A DNA stretch of 64,000 bases from Spartinivicinus poritis (GCF_028858535.1 NZ_JAPMOU010000023.1:37137-101136), one strand, 5' to 3'. Counted from the first letter of the stretch, positions 26,570-35,523 are shown. Program-made: numbers and translations. The notes: a model not told the origin generated them from the sequence alone.

Positions 26570-27103
26570 ATGATGAACATCAGAATAGCGACAGACCTGG
26601 ATCGTGACGATATCAAAAGAATCTATTCATCCGCGTTTCCCAAGGGCGAGAGTGAGATTGTCACAAAACTTGCCATTGAACTACTTGCCGAAAAGACGAC
26701 ACCATCAACCATCCCTCTGATAGCTGAAACTAATAACTTTGTGGTGGGACATGTCACATTTAGTCCTGTTGGAATAGAAAGCAATGAGAGCTGCCAGGCT
26801 TATATTTTGGCACCGCTGGCAGTGCAGCCGGGTTACCAAAAACGTCGTATTGGCTCTAAGTTGATTGAATATGGCATGCAACAGTTGTTAGCAATAGGGG
26901 GAAATATCGTCTTTGTTTACGGTGATCCAAAGTATTACGGAAGATTTGGTTTTAATGCTGGAGCTGCTCGTAATTATACAGCGCCTTACAAACTTCAGTA
27001 TCCTTTTGGGTGGCAAGCTGTTGTGCTTAATGAATATATTTTAGAAAAAGCACCCGTAGCAATAAACTGTGTTGCTTCTTTGTGCGACCCCAAATTATGG
27101 TAA
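26570..27103 (+). CDS. GNAT N-acetyltransferase (YhbS-like)
   Basis: 177 residues. A clear GNAT domain: start NIRIATDLDRDDIKRIYSSAFP, strand 4 YILAPLAVQPGYQKRRIG with the Q/R-x-x-G-x-G-type acetyl-CoA loop, then SKLIEYGMQQLL and VYGDPKYYGRFGFNAG, which is characteristic of the YhbS subgroup. Either of two adjacent ATGs (26570, 26573) may be used. Substrate unknown. It is a single gene followed by a double hairpin and terminator. Confidence 0.85.
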   Translation: MMNIRIATDLDRDDIKRIYSSAFPKGESEIVTKLAIELLAEKTTPSTIPLIAETNNFVVGHVTFSPVGIESNESCQAYILAPLAVQPGYQKRRIGSKLIEYGMQQLLAIGGNIVFVYGDPKYYGRFGFNAGAARNYTAPYKLQYPFGWQAVVLNEYILEKAPVAINCVASLCDPKLW

Positions 27104-27187
27104 TCAGTTTTTATGAGCCAATTAACACAAATTATTCAGTCCCTTGCATAGAGGCTTTTTTATTCTATGGCTTACTAAACTAATTGT

Positions 27188-27249
27188 TTGTGTTATATTG
27201 GTAACCTCATAACACAAATCTTTTGCCTCTAACTTAGAGGCATTTTTTT
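27188..27249 (+). terminator. Double hairpin with intrinsic terminator
   Basis: A perfect 9-bp hairpin (TTGTGTTAT / ATAACACAA, 27188-27217) precedes the terminator TGCCTCT / AGAGGCA followed by seven T (27224-27249). It is 85 bp beyond the GNAT stop; it could end that mRNA or be the 3' end of a small RNA. Confidence 0.65.
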
Positions 27250-27261
27250 ACTTAACTGTGA

Positions 27262-27391
27262 CAAAACTGCCTAGTAACTCACTTATAATCAATAGTGTCA
27301 TACTGTTCCTATTGCTGTTTGTGGTTTAGGAGTTTGATATTTTTCATCTCAAAGAAAAAATTTAGCCCTCGTTATCCTGAGGGCTTTTTTT
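27262..27391 (+). ncRNA. Candidate small transcription unit with its own terminator
   Basis: GTGACA is followed 20 nt later by TATAAT, and about 80 bp on comes the terminator AGCCCTC / GAGGGCT with seven T (27364-27391). No ORF of note fits between. The same GTGACA-N20-TATAAT spacing recurs in the next unit. It may produce a small RNA of about 90 nt. Inferred from promoter-like and terminator signals only. Confidence 0.4.
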
Positions 27392-27469
27392 GTTCTGGAA
27401 CATTGAAATATTGTTGTACTTATAAAGTATCTAACCTCAAGAGGCTACTTTTTACATTCCTGTGACATT

Positions 27470-27604
27470 CAATCCAGCAGAGGCTTATATAATTGGCACT
27501 GTTGTACAGACCTATTTGAAAGGGAATTAAGCTGTATAGTAGACAGCTTGTGAGCCTAAAATAGGAAGACATACTCAAGTTTTAGCCCCCATGGGGCTTT
27601 TTTT
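27470..27604 (+). ncRNA. Second candidate small transcription unit
   Basis: GTGACA, 20 nt, TATAAT, then an A/G-rich stretch and the terminator AGCCCC / GGGGCT with a T-run (27584-27604). No convincing ORF is present. It parallels the unit before it and the peptide gene after it. Confidence 0.4.
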
Positions 27605-27773
27605 ATATAATCCTACCAGTAGCAAGTTTGATAGCTAGTAGCCCTCCTATTACAAGTCTAATGCCAATATTAGATTTTACTTAATTATGACAAAAATATT
27701 CAGCGTTTACATATAAAATGCAATTAGTCATATGGCCTATGGCTTTTTGGATGGATATTGAAGAGGACTTTTT

Positions 27774-27899
27774 ATGTGGAAATCAATAATTTTTATAGCT
27801 GCTGTTACTTTTTCTATTGCTGGTCAAGCTGGCGATGATGACGACTATTGTGAATGCTGGGGTGTTATATGTGAGTGTGGCATGTCATCAGCAAAATAG
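27774..27899 (+). CDS. Secreted cysteine-rich micro-protein (41 aa)
   Basis: The ATG has a good site (GAGGA, 6-7 nt before). Residues 1-20 are a signal peptide (MWKSIIFIAAVTFSIAGQAG). The mature part is about 22 residues: an acidic start (DDDD), then YCECWGVICECG with four cysteines in a CxC-x5-CxC arrangement, and a short tail. A TGACA...TATAA promoter-like pair lies upstream and a strong terminator follows at 27982. I know no family. A metal-binding or disulphide-rich peptide, toxin or bacteriocin is possible. Confidence 0.6.
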   Translation: MWKSIIFIAAVTFSIAGQAGDDDDYCECWGVICECGMSSAK

Positions 27900-27981
27900 T
27901 GTTTAGACTTATTCCAAACGCTAATCAAACAGCCAATATTGTCTTTGCTAGAAATAATGCTTAACAGCTAATATCCTTTTA

Positions 27982-28007
27982 AGCCCCACATCGTTGGGGC
28001 TTTTTTA
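27982..28007 (+). terminator. Intrinsic terminator of the cysteine-rich peptide gene
   Basis: AGCCCCA / TGGGGCT with a 6-nt loop and a run of T. After it, 28008-28140 holds a hydrophobic open frame without a good start (ends KCKPFNGSS); I do not call it. Confidence 0.75.
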
Positions 28008-28259
28008 TTGTATTAACGGCTATCTTTATTGGTGTGATTGTTTCATCTTTGGGGTTTCTTATTTTTGCTAGTTATCGACTTGGTAGGTGCTATCAAGATT
28101 ATATAAGTAGAAAATGTAAACCTTTTAATGGTAGTTCATAGGCCTTGAAAAATTAAAACTTCGTTACATTCTGTTTCAGAAATTACATATACTTTCAGTG
28201 TTGTATAGCTCGATACTAAGTTGTAAACAATGACATAAATCAAGTGCGAGTGGACTATT

Positions 28260-28694
28260 ATGAACAAAATAATTGCTGTAATTGTTTTAACTTCCGTTTC
28301 TGCTTTTTCTCATGGTTATGCACATGAATCATGTAAGCATCTCACGGGCAGTGCATATTCAAAGTGTAGATCTACACCAAATTTTATACGTCTTAGTGAC
28401 CAAAATTTGAAAAAAAATACAGCCCAATTAGAAAAAGCCTTAGAAAATATATCTAAATTAAACGGAGTCTCTTATGAGTGGAAGAAAAACAGCAAGAAAG
28501 ATATTGGTGTGATTGCCCAAGATGTGGAAACTGTCTTTCCTGAGCTAGTGCAAAACATCAAAATCACTAATGAAGATGGTACAGAAAAAACACTCAAGCA
28601 GGTTAATTATGCTGGGCTTGTGGGTGTGCTGATTGAAGCAGTGAAAGAGTTAAAACATGAAAATCAAGCTTTGAAAGATCTGCTAGGGATATAA
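28260..28694 (+). CDS. Secreted protein with stand-alone S74 (endosialidase-chaperone-type) domain
   Basis: 144 residues. A signal peptide of about 21 residues, a short Cys-containing linker, then almost only the intramolecular chaperone/peptidase S74 domain: RLSDQNLKKNTAQLEKALENI, LNGVSYEWK, DIGVIAQDVETVFPELV, and VNYAGLVGVLIEAVKELKHEN. In phage tail spikes this domain sits at the C-terminus, trimerises the fibre and then cuts itself off at a serine. Here the serine and Asp in LSD are present, but no fibre is attached. Its role without a fibre is unknown; it may assist another surface protein or be a relic. Confidence 0.75.
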   Translation: MNKIIAVIVLTSVSAFSHGYAHESCKHLTGSAYSKCRSTPNFIRLSDQNLKKNTAQLEKALENISKLNGVSYEWKKNSKKDIGVIAQDVETVFPELVQNIKITNEDGTEKTLKQVNYAGLVGVLIEAVKELKHENQALKDLLGI

Positions 28695-28707
28695 GTGATC
28701 TAATTAG

Positions 28708-29592
28708 CTACCTTCTGGGAAGGTGGCTTTTAATTTTATGCCAAAGTATTTCATTGTCAATGGGAGTCTCCAGAGGAAGCAGTGGATTTTTGAGCGTGAA
28801 GATAATCCTATTTTCCATTTTGGCTGATCGTAATGTGCTTGCATGTGATGGATGGTTATAAAATAGTCGGTCAAAATCTCCTTGTTTAATTGCTATCCAT
28901 AGTCCTGTTTCAATTCGACTGGCAAGTTTTTTATTAGATTTGTTAACAAAAAAGTAGATTGGTGCTGGATAGTACAGCATTAATTTCATATCAAGCATAA
29001 ATCCTTTATTTGAATATTCCTTTAATTCTTCCCAAACTTCTGTTACTCCTCTAGGGAAATAATCAAAACGATGGTGTTCTAACATGCTAAATAATCCCTC
29101 ATAGTTTGGGCTTATGGTTACAGAAAAACTGTTTGCTTGCAGTATTTTAGTATCGGGCCAGTCATGGCCTTGACCAGCTTGAAGTTGTTTAAGCTCCTTA
29201 AGCGTTGTAATTTTTTCAAAATTTTCCTTATCTACTTTTCTTATTATAAAAATACGATGCCCCAGCAATCCTTTCATCAAAGGAATCCGTATTGGTAATA
29301 ACACGTTTTCTCGTTCAATAGATGTCATTGTCCATAGTATATCTATGAATTTATTTTGCTGAAGGCTTGCAATTGCTCTGTCTTGGTTCATTAACGATTG
29401 GGACATTTCAAGCCTGAAGCTTCCATATGTATCTTGAGTATTCTTGAGAGCGATCTTTAATAGATCGATGAAATAGATATGTCGTTTATCATGAATACTT
29501 TCTGGCGGAACATGTTTTACAACTAGCTCGCCATAAGTAGTACTACTTATAACAATGCTTAAAGAAGCGATAATGTTGGCAAGTGCTTTCAT
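28708..29592 (-). CDS. Periplasmic solute-binding-like protein, divergent
   Basis: 294 residues. It starts MKALANIIASLSIVISSTTYG, a signal peptide, followed by a two-lobe type 2 binding-protein pattern: DRAIASLQQNKFIDILWTMTS, IPLMKGLLGHRIFIIRK and FSMLEHHRFDYFPRG. The C-terminal part (WIAIKQGDFDRLF) is also typical. No ABC transporter genes adjoin. It is one of a set of lone minus-strand genes of this type in the window, and this one is more divergent. Ligand and partner unknown. Confidence 0.65.
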   Translation of the reverse strand: MKALANIIASLSIVISSTTYGELVVKHVPPESIHDKRHIYFIDLLKIALKNTQDTYGSFRLEMSQSLMNQDRAIASLQQNKFIDILWTMTSIERENVLLPIRIPLMKGLLGHRIFIIRKVDKENFEKITTLKELKQLQAGQGHDWPDTKILQANSFSVTISPNYEGLFSMLEHHRFDYFPRGVTEVWEELKEYSNKGFMLDMKLMLYYPAPIYFFVNKSNKKLASRIETGLWIAIKQGDFDRLFYNHPSHASTLRSAKMENRIIFTLKNPLLPLETPIDNEILWHKIKSHLPRR

Positions 29593-29926
29593 CTGATCTT
29601 ACAGCTTACTTTATCTATAACTTTTAAGCATAGCACGTCATTCACTAGATATGACTAATAACTCAATTTCAAGTTTAACGAGTCATATTATTACAGGACT
29701 AGATAGGCTCTTTACTTCTGATGAAGGGTGTTCAGCTGCAATACAAAAGCTCTAAGAACCCCTTAACCAATCACATTTACTTTCAGGCCATAACTAATTC
29801 AAAAGAAGGCAAGCACCCACCCATTATGGGGTTCGGGTTGGTGGCCTGGATTGGGTAGGTTACATGTAGGGTTGTTTGATAAAATCAAGGAATAGTTAAA
29901 AATGAGCTTATCATCCTATTTAATAA
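29593..29926. other. Intergenic region, no gene seen
   Basis: 334 bp between two minus-strand genes. A G-rich tract around 29810-29870 has CACCCACCC facing GGGTTGGTG, a weak stem. I see no promoter, gene or terminator that I would call. Confidence 0.4.
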
Positions 29927-30745
29927 CTACTTCCTTGTTAAAATATAATCATATCGAGAGCTGTCGATAAAAAATGAGTATTTGATTTTATTATAATCGC
30001 TAACAGGGGTAATTATAGTTTTCATTCTAGATTTATGGTAAGGGTGTGTAAACAGATCTTTTTTATCTGAGTAGGCAAAACTTTGATAATGTAGCTCATT
30101 GCCAACCCAACTTACATTATTGTATAAATAGTTCCAATTTTTATCACTTTCCAAATGTAACTTTATATTACCATCAGCATCTTTTATTATGGTGATCTGA
30201 ATTTCACCTTTATCATTAGCCCATGCTCCAATGTATCTATCTATATCCGGTCTAATAGGTATTATTGGTTTATGAATAAACTCTTTACCATCAAATGCAC
30301 CTTTTTTTGTTTCACTAGGTTCTTTCCATTTGAATAATGAACATAATGGTTCAATTTTATTGGTTTTAATATATTGAAATGTTAATTTATGATCATTGAA
30401 ATTCATACTAAGCTTCATTGCTTTAGGTTGTAAAGTTAATACTTCTAACTCAAAGCTATTTTTTTCAGAAGAAATGTAAATTATTTTTCCATCCTGACTT
30501 ACTTTGTAGTCAGATATTTCAACTACCCTTTCATTTTTTTTAATACAATTAAACGAGTACACCTTACTTTTACCATCTTTTGTATACTCTACAACATTAG
30601 CAATACCATTCTTGAGAGGAATCATAGACCATATGCCAATAATAGAATTTTTGACGACGTTATCTGAAATTTCTTCACTTATTGCCAGGTTTACATATAA
30701 ATCAATCGCTATTATAAAAATAGCTATAAATGGCATTTGATTCAT
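29927..30745 (-). CDS. Secreted protein of unknown function with two similar halves
   Basis: 272 residues. Signal peptide within the first 23 residues (FIAIFIIAIDLYVNLAIS). Two internal segments start alike: IIGIWSMIPLKNGIANVVEYTKDG (about 35-58) and YIGAWANDKGEIQITIIKDADG (about 171-192). Each is followed by beta-strand-rich sequence, like lipocalin-type domains that begin with I-x-G-x-W. The family is unknown to me. It is likely periplasmic or exported; the gene stands alone. Confidence 0.5.
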   Translation of the reverse strand: MNQMPFIAIFIIAIDLYVNLAISEEISDNVVKNSIIGIWSMIPLKNGIANVVEYTKDGKSKVYSFNCIKKNERVVEISDYKVSQDGKIIYISSEKNSFELEVLTLQPKAMKLSMNFNDHKLTFQYIKTNKIEPLCSLFKWKEPSETKKGAFDGKEFIHKPIIPIRPDIDRYIGAWANDKGEIQITIIKDADGNIKLHLESDKNWNYLYNNVSWVGNELHYQSFAYSDKKDLFTHPYHKSRMKTIITPVSDYNKIKYSFFIDSSRYDYILTRK

Positions 30746-31137
30746 TCTAGCAATTTCCTAGAAGCTAACAGCTAATGAATATCTCTAGACAGAACTATGA
30801 CTTATAGATGTCTAGTTCTAGATAATGTTATCTTAAGCATAGGCTCTATTACAAAAAGTATCTAATGAATGTGTTAATCAGCTTTTTTCTATCACCTATA
30901 CATAATCGTTTACCACAATCAGTCAACGACTCTAGCATGCAGCTTATCGGAGTTTATGATAGTGGTTGGGTAGGCTATGACTAAGCATAGCCATACGTTT
31001 GGAAGTCCTAGCAATACGGTGTTAAATAGCCTCAATCAGTGATCAGTTTAAGCAGTATACGTGTCGAAAATATTCAATACCTGTCTTGAGCCATTAGCTA
31101 TCTTATCTCCCATAACTCACTATTGAGGAGATAAAAT
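30746..31137. other. Intergenic region, no gene seen
   Basis: 390 bp before the carboxymuconolactone-decarboxylase-like gene. A ribosome site (GAGGAG) sits just before the ATG at 31138. No other signal stands out. Confidence 0.4.
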
Positions 31138-31608
31138 ATGGCTTTACGTGCCAACTACTTAGATCTCGCTTCCAAAGCGATGCAGATTTTGATGAAACAG
31201 GAAGACTATCTGCGTGAGCAATTTAGTGCTTCAGAAACGATGACGATCTCAATCTGGGAATTGATTAAACTGAGAGTGTCGCAGATCAACCAGTGTGCTT
31301 TTTGTATTGATATGCATAGCAAAGATATGCTGAATCAGGGTGAAACTCAGGAACGTATTCAGGAACGTATTATTGGTTTAAGTGCGTGGCGTGATATGCC
31401 CTTATACTCAGAGATTGAACTCGCAGCACTGGATTGGGCTGAGTATTTGACTGCAGGTAAACCTGTGGATGATCACAACTATCAGAATGTGGTAAAGATA
31501 CTAGGTGAACAAGCTGTTGTGGATTTGACCATTGCAATTAATGCCATCAACAGTTGGAACCGAATTGCTAAAACATTCAAGCCAGAGGTGGGCAGTTATA
31601 AACCGTAA
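31138..31608 (+). CDS. Carboxymuconolactone decarboxylase / AhpD-like protein
   Basis: 156 residues. The AhpD/CMD fold is recognised by ELIKLRVSQINQCAFCIDMHSKD, with the CxxC redox pair (CAFC) and following histidine, and by ELAALDWAEYLTAGKPV. Such proteins are alkylhydroperoxidase-like. A strong GAGGAG site precedes the ATG. The next gene, an AraC-type regulator, overlaps its 3' end, and a hydrolase gene follows. The cluster suggests a small oxidative-stress or detoxification unit. Confidence 0.85.
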   Translation: MALRANYLDLASKAMQILMKQEDYLREQFSASETMTISIWELIKLRVSQINQCAFCIDMHSKDMLNQGETQERIQERIIGLSAWRDMPLYSEIELAALDWAEYLTAGKPVDDHNYQNVVKILGEQAVVDLTIAINAINSWNRIAKTFKPEVGSYKP

Positions 31609-32368
31609 TAAATCAATTAAGCCAGTATTCAACTTTCAGCTGTCTAAACCATCGGGACGGCTGTCTGCGTTTATACAAGGAATATGGTCAGCATCTGTAC
31701 TTCAACCAGATTCGGTAGTGAAGTCACTGTATTCTGATGCCGGGAGTGGAATTATTTTTAATCTTATGGGTGACGTGACGATTGGTAATGAAACTCTCCC
31801 GGAAGGTGTCATCATGCTGCCGATAAATAAACAGGCGGAGAACATTGTTCTATCTTCTGGAGCACTACTCGCAGGTATCCGCTTCTATCCGGCAATTGGT
31901 TATGGTGTCTTAGGGCAGCACTTCGATAAGCCCACATTATTATCGTCAGAACAAGATCAACTATATAACCTCTACCGAATTTATTCTCAACTCCGGATGC
32001 AAAAAGATAACGAGAGCCAGATTGAAGTGCTGTATCAGTGGGCAGATAAAAATCTGGATTTTACCAATGTGATTCCAGACTCTCTGGAAAAAGCACTGGA
32101 GTGTATTGAACAAAATGAAGCCTTGGGGCAACTTAGTAAAAGTATTCAATTGAGCCAACGACAGATCGAGCGTCTTTTTAAGCTTTGGCTGGGGATGACC
32201 CCAAAACATTATCAGCGCATTTTACGGATTAAAAAAACAATTTGCTTTTTACTGCTACATAAAAACGTAGACCTGGCGGATGTTGCTCAACAATTTGGAT
32301 TCAGTGATCAGGCTCATATGACACGGGAATTTCGTACTATTGCATGTACTACACCAGGAAAATTATAG
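31532..32368 (+). CDS. AraC-family transcriptional regulator
   Basis: 278 residues from the ATG at 31532, which overlaps the previous gene by 77 nt. The real start may be later, since the first 25 residues look unlike the family. The N-terminal domain has the Asp-Ala-Gly-Ser-Gly-Ile-Ile-Phe-Asn-Leu pattern of AraC sensors. The C-terminal helix-turn-helix pair is QLSKSIQLSQRQIERLFKLW and DVAQQFGFSDQAHMTREF, typical of AraC/XylS DNA-binding. It likely controls the adjacent CMD-like and hydrolase genes. Confidence 0.8.
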   Translation: MQLMPSTVGTELLKHSSQRWAVINRNKSIKPVFNFQLSKPSGRLSAFIQGIWSASVLQPDSVVKSLYSDAGSGIIFNLMGDVTIGNETLPEGVIMLPINKQAENIVLSSGALLAGIRFYPAIGYGVLGQHFDKPTLLSSEQDQLYNLYRIYSQLRMQKDNESQIEVLYQWADKNLDFTNVIPDSLEKALECIEQNEALGQLSKSIQLSQRQIERLFKLWLGMTPKHYQRILRIKKTICFLLLHKNVDLADVAQQFGFSDQAHMTREFRTIACTTPGKL

Positions 32369-32407
32369 GTGCCCTACAGCCTAACGATTTCAAAATTAGG
32401 AAAGACG

Positions 32408-33289
32408 ATGAGAATTATAAACCTCGTAATAATAATTGTAAGTCTGAGTTTTTTTGCAAGTGGTGTACCTGCAGAAGACGTTAAGATCAATGAAAATCTC
32501 ACTATACATTACGAGCAAGCTGGCAGCGGCGACATTACTATCATTTTTATTCCTGGCTGGATGATGTCAACCGATGTTTTTGAACATCAACTCGCACACT
32601 TTAAAAATTCAACAACGTATCGGGCACTGGCTTATGACCCAAGAGGCCAAGGTAAATCATCAAAACCAGTTGAGGGCCACACCTATCAACAACACGCTCG
32701 TGATCTAGCCCAATTGATCGAAAAGCTGGGCTTGAAGAATATCATTTTGGCGGGTTGGTCATATGGTGTTATGGAGCAACTGGCGTATTTGAACCAGTTT
32801 GGACCTGATAAGCTCAAAGCTATGATAATGATTGACACTGGGCCAGATATAGCAGGAGCATCATACGACGAGTGGGTCTGGTATCTTGACGATGATTCGG
32901 ATGGTTATTCGCGGTCGTTTACTGAGGGTATCATCGAGAATCGAGATAACGTCATTGCGGAATTTAGCAAATGGATGCTTGAAACCCCCACCCCTGAGAA
33001 AGTTGCCTGGGTATCAAAAATCGCTAATCAAACGTCAAGCAGTGTTGCTTCCATTACAAATGCTACAGGGTTTTATCTTGATTACAGTGAGGATCTTATC
33101 GCACTGGAGGGAAAAATGCCTTTATTATATGTTGTGCGGGATGAGAAGAAGGCGGTGGCAGAAAAGTGGATTAAAGCTAACACCCCATCTGCCACTACGG
33201 TTTATATGGGCAAGCACATGATGTTTTGGGAGCGGTTTAAAGAATTCAATAAAGCCGTTGATGAATTCCTTTTAAGTATTGAAGAGTAG
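32408..33289 (+). CDS. Secreted alpha/beta hydrolase
   Basis: About 293 residues from the ATG at 32408, which has AGGAAAG upstream; a GTG 13 codons earlier lacks a site. A signal peptide ends near GVPAED. The fold is clear: FIPGWMMS (oxyanion region), the nucleophile elbow GWSYGVM with its serine, an acid-bearing strand (LYVVRDEKK), and a late His in GKHMMFWERF. It may hydrolyse an ester or lactone in the periplasm. It follows the AraC regulator. Confidence 0.78.
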   Translation: MRIINLVIIIVSLSFFASGVPAEDVKINENLTIHYEQAGSGDITIIFIPGWMMSTDVFEHQLAHFKNSTTYRALAYDPRGQGKSSKPVEGHTYQQHARDLAQLIEKLGLKNIILAGWSYGVMEQLAYLNQFGPDKLKAMIMIDTGPDIAGASYDEWVWYLDDDSDGYSRSFTEGIIENRDNVIAEFSKWMLETPTPEKVAWVSKIANQTSSSVASITNATGFYLDYSEDLIALEGKMPLLYVVRDEKKAVAEKWIKANTPSATTVYMGKHMMFWERFKEFNKAVDEFLLSIEE

Positions 33290-33433
33290 GTATAAATTGC
33301 CGATGCGGTCTGTTATCGGCTGAATTAAGGGAGCTTAAGAATAGATTGGCTACCAAGTAATTACATTTAGATACCATCTCATACTGAATAGCTTGACTGT
33401 ATCAGTAGCTCTTCACAAATTGATGATAGTTTA

Positions 33434-34207
33434 TTAAATATCAACAAAATGATATTTTTGTTTTATTCTGCCTAACGTTCCATCGTGTTTCATTCTTAAA
33501 AGCTCTTCATCATATTTTTTGACCAAAGATTTTAAATTAGGATAAGATGATGCTTTGACAAATAGGTTATAATATGGCTTTATTTTTAATGGTTTCTTTA
33601 GATATGTTATTTGGTCCGAGATACCTTGTTGATGAGCTTTATATAATGCTGAAAGAGTTTCAAGAGGAACAACATCCAGCCGCTTATTAATCAGCTTGCT
33701 TAATTGCACAGCATCTCTTGGAATTATTTGAATATTAGGAAATAACTTAGTAGCTTCCCAAAACTCTTTTGTGTAAGACTTTCCTGAAGAAGCACCAACT
33801 CGCCACTCTTTTAGGTCGCTATAATCTTGAAATTTAATTTTTTCTTTATCTTCTTTCCTAATAAAAAAGTTCCATGCAACTTTTACATGCGACTCCTTGG
33901 GGTATATAAGATATTTTCCCCTTTTTTCCTTATATGAATAAGTCATCAATATATCCATATCTCCTTTTTGCCACATTATCTCAATCCTAGGAGAAGAATC
34001 TATTAGAACAACAATATATTCATGGCCTAATTTTTTCAAAATATGATCGAGTACATCAATATCAAACCCCCGAGGCTGTTTATTTGAATCAAGATACCTC
34101 ATCGGAGGAGCAGGAACACCTACTACAATTAGCTTTCTGGCATGTGCATAATAAGTAATTTGCTGAAGGAGTAACATTAAGAGAACAAACTTAGAGATTA
34201 TACTCAT
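33434..34207 (-). CDS. Periplasmic solute-binding-like protein (SBP_bac_3 type)
   Basis: 257 residues. Signal peptide FVLLMLLLQQITYYAHA, then VVGVPAPPMRYLDSNKQPRG and FDIDVLDHILKKLG, the classic type 2 binding-protein start. The mid-part has the hinge (VGASSGKSYTKEFWEA) and the late TLGRIKQKY motif. It is a typical full-length member, without transporter genes nearby. Ligand unknown. Confidence 0.8.
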   Translation of the reverse strand: MSIISKFVLLMLLLQQITYYAHARKLIVVGVPAPPMRYLDSNKQPRGFDIDVLDHILKKLGHEYIVVLIDSSPRIEIMWQKGDMDILMTYSYKEKRGKYLIYPKESHVKVAWNFFIRKEDKEKIKFQDYSDLKEWRVGASSGKSYTKEFWEATKLFPNIQIIPRDAVQLSKLINKRLDVVPLETLSALYKAHQQGISDQITYLKKPLKIKPYYNLFVKASSYPNLKSLVKKYDEELLRMKHDGTLGRIKQKYHFVDI

Positions 34208-34312
34208 TAAGCTTTATCCTTAGGATTAGAGCGTACAAGTGAGTATATAGCTGAAGATTAAAGTTTTATCATACTAGATGCTCAATTGTTCTAAAGATAC
34301 CTTGAATGATTC

Positions 34313-34507
34313 CTACTCGTTCTTGCTAACTTTATCTGTTACGCTTTCAAAACTGTCAGTAAGTACATACATGGAGTCGGCTAATTTAGCCTGAAAAAAG
34401 TATTGTTCTACGCAATATATCTTTTGCATTTGTACTGAGTAGCCACAGCATTTACTGCTTAAATATTGCGCAATTATTTCATGGCCACCTGTCCTTCCAT
34501 ATGACAA
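34313..34507 (-). CDS. Uncertain small ORF (64 aa)
   Basis: A short open frame reading MSYGRTGGHEIIAQYLSSK, with four cysteines in the whole and an acidic C-terminal end. No ribosome site is seen, and composition is not decisive. It lies between a solute-binding-like gene and the integron. It could be real or accidental; I do not recognise it. Confidence 0.2.
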   Translation of the reverse strand: MSYGRTGGHEIIAQYLSSKCCGYSVQMQKIYCVEQYFFQAKLADSMYVLTDSFESVTDKVSKNE

Positions 34508-34727
34508 ATTACTTTCTATCCCTAGCCATCATCAACTCCTCCGAGAATTAAGAAGACCGAAAAAAGCACTGCTCCTCCCCACCTGTGGAGTTTGTGTCAT
34601 AGAGGTTTTTGCAAACTTAATTATGGCAATAATTAATAGCTAAACCTTGTTGTGTAAGGGCTTTAAGGATTAATTTTTATTTTCACAAAGTGAAAAATTA
34701 TCTCAGTTTAAGCAAAAGAATACATTT

Positions 34728-34856
34728 TCAGTGCAAATTATTTATTTTAAGAAAACATAAGTATTGTCGTATCCAATATAAGTAGCATTTCTCAGTTTTT
34801 AGACTGTAGTGTCTAACCCTAATTTGTCTCACTTTCTCAAGTAATAGACTTGCCAT
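34728..34856 (-). pseudogene. intI: Truncated integron integrase (intI) N-terminus
   Basis: Residues MASLLLEKVRQIR, VRHYSLKTEKCYLYWIRQYL and CF match the first helices of integron integrases (pattern VR..IR.RHYS..TE..Y..WI). The frame then reads LKINNLH and stops, so all catalytic tyrosine-recombinase residues are missing. It faces away from the cassette array, exactly as an intI gene does. Only about 40 residues remain and the next 200 bp contain no more of it. Cassettes could now move only if integrase were supplied elsewhere. Confidence 0.7.
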
Positions 34857-35093
34857 AATCATCTCCGCATACATCACATAGCTATTAAGGTGATATAATT
34901 CTGTATAAGTACAGTGTGAATAGATGGGCGTCAAAGTGCTGGTTGAAAGATGATCAATTTTATATAAATCAGTTAGTTGAGTGCGTCATACCAACATTAT
35001 TCTAGTAATAAGTTTGTGATTTGGTTAAAATATATTCGATTGTTATACGTCAATGCGACGTAGTACTTTGCGTCAGAGTGACGTTCATTAATA

Positions 35094-35100
35094 GTTATGT
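35094..35100 (+). other. Candidate attI core site (GTTATGT)
   Basis: GTTATGT at the left boundary of the first cassette, just before the first cassette start. The same core (GTTATGC) ends attC1, as expected for a site used by an integron integrase. The whole attI region probably lies within 34935-35103, between the intI remnant and the array. Confidence 0.5.
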
Positions 35101-35103
35101 GTA

Positions 35104-35406
35104 GTGAGTTATATGGAAGGCTGGCAAAGTAAACTAAAGAATTTATTTTCTTGCCTTGCTCAAAGCGAGCTCGAAGAAGCATTCGATATTATGAATATCG
35201 ACAGCACCCAAGAAGATGAAATAGAGGCATGGATAAGCGCTATTGACTCGGCTATCACAGCCTCATCAAGCAATGATCAGTATGTGGTTGAAATCATAAA
35301 TTCATCAGGGTATGTCATTAGCCGACCAATTGAGGCTCGTCCATATTTTACTGAGCTGGGTTATATCTATCTGCGGGGATTAAGGAACAACGTCAAAAAC
35401 ACATAA
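35104..35406 (+). CDS. Integron cassette 1 protein, unknown function
   Basis: 100 residues from a GTG; an in-frame ATG at 35113 is equally possible. Acidic helical start (EGWQSKLKNLFSCLAQSELEEAF), a central DEIEAWISAIDSAI segment, and a C-terminal strand (QYVVEIINSSGYVIS). No signal peptide. It begins just after the attI core and its stop overlaps attC1, the usual cassette arrangement. Function unknown. Confidence 0.6.
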   Translation: MSYMEGWQSKLKNLFSCLAQSELEEAFDIMNIDSTQEDEIEAWISAIDSAITASSSNDQYVVEIINSSGYVISRPIEARPYFTELGYIYLRGLRNNVKNT

Positions 35407-35493
35407 CAAGTTGCTCAAGCATCATTCCGGCCTGCAGGCCTGCACTAGACAGCCAAACCTGCAGTTCGGCTGCCGCCTAGCTTGGCGTTATGC
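35401..35493 (+). other. attC1 recombination site
   Basis: Begins ACATAAC and ends GTTATGC, complementary ends of 6 bp. The inner arms contain inverted sequences (GCCTGCAGGCCTGC and GTTCGGCTGCCGCC parts). 93 bp. The left arm overlaps the stop codon of cassette 1, as is normal. Confidence 0.75.
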
Positions 35494-35523
35494 AATTGAA
35501 TCATGTAATAGTGAAACTAAAAA

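Noticed and set aside
28008..28140. Hydrophobic open frame ending KCKPFNGSS
   Set aside because: No start codon with a ribosome site; only a late GTG. Not enough for a gene call.
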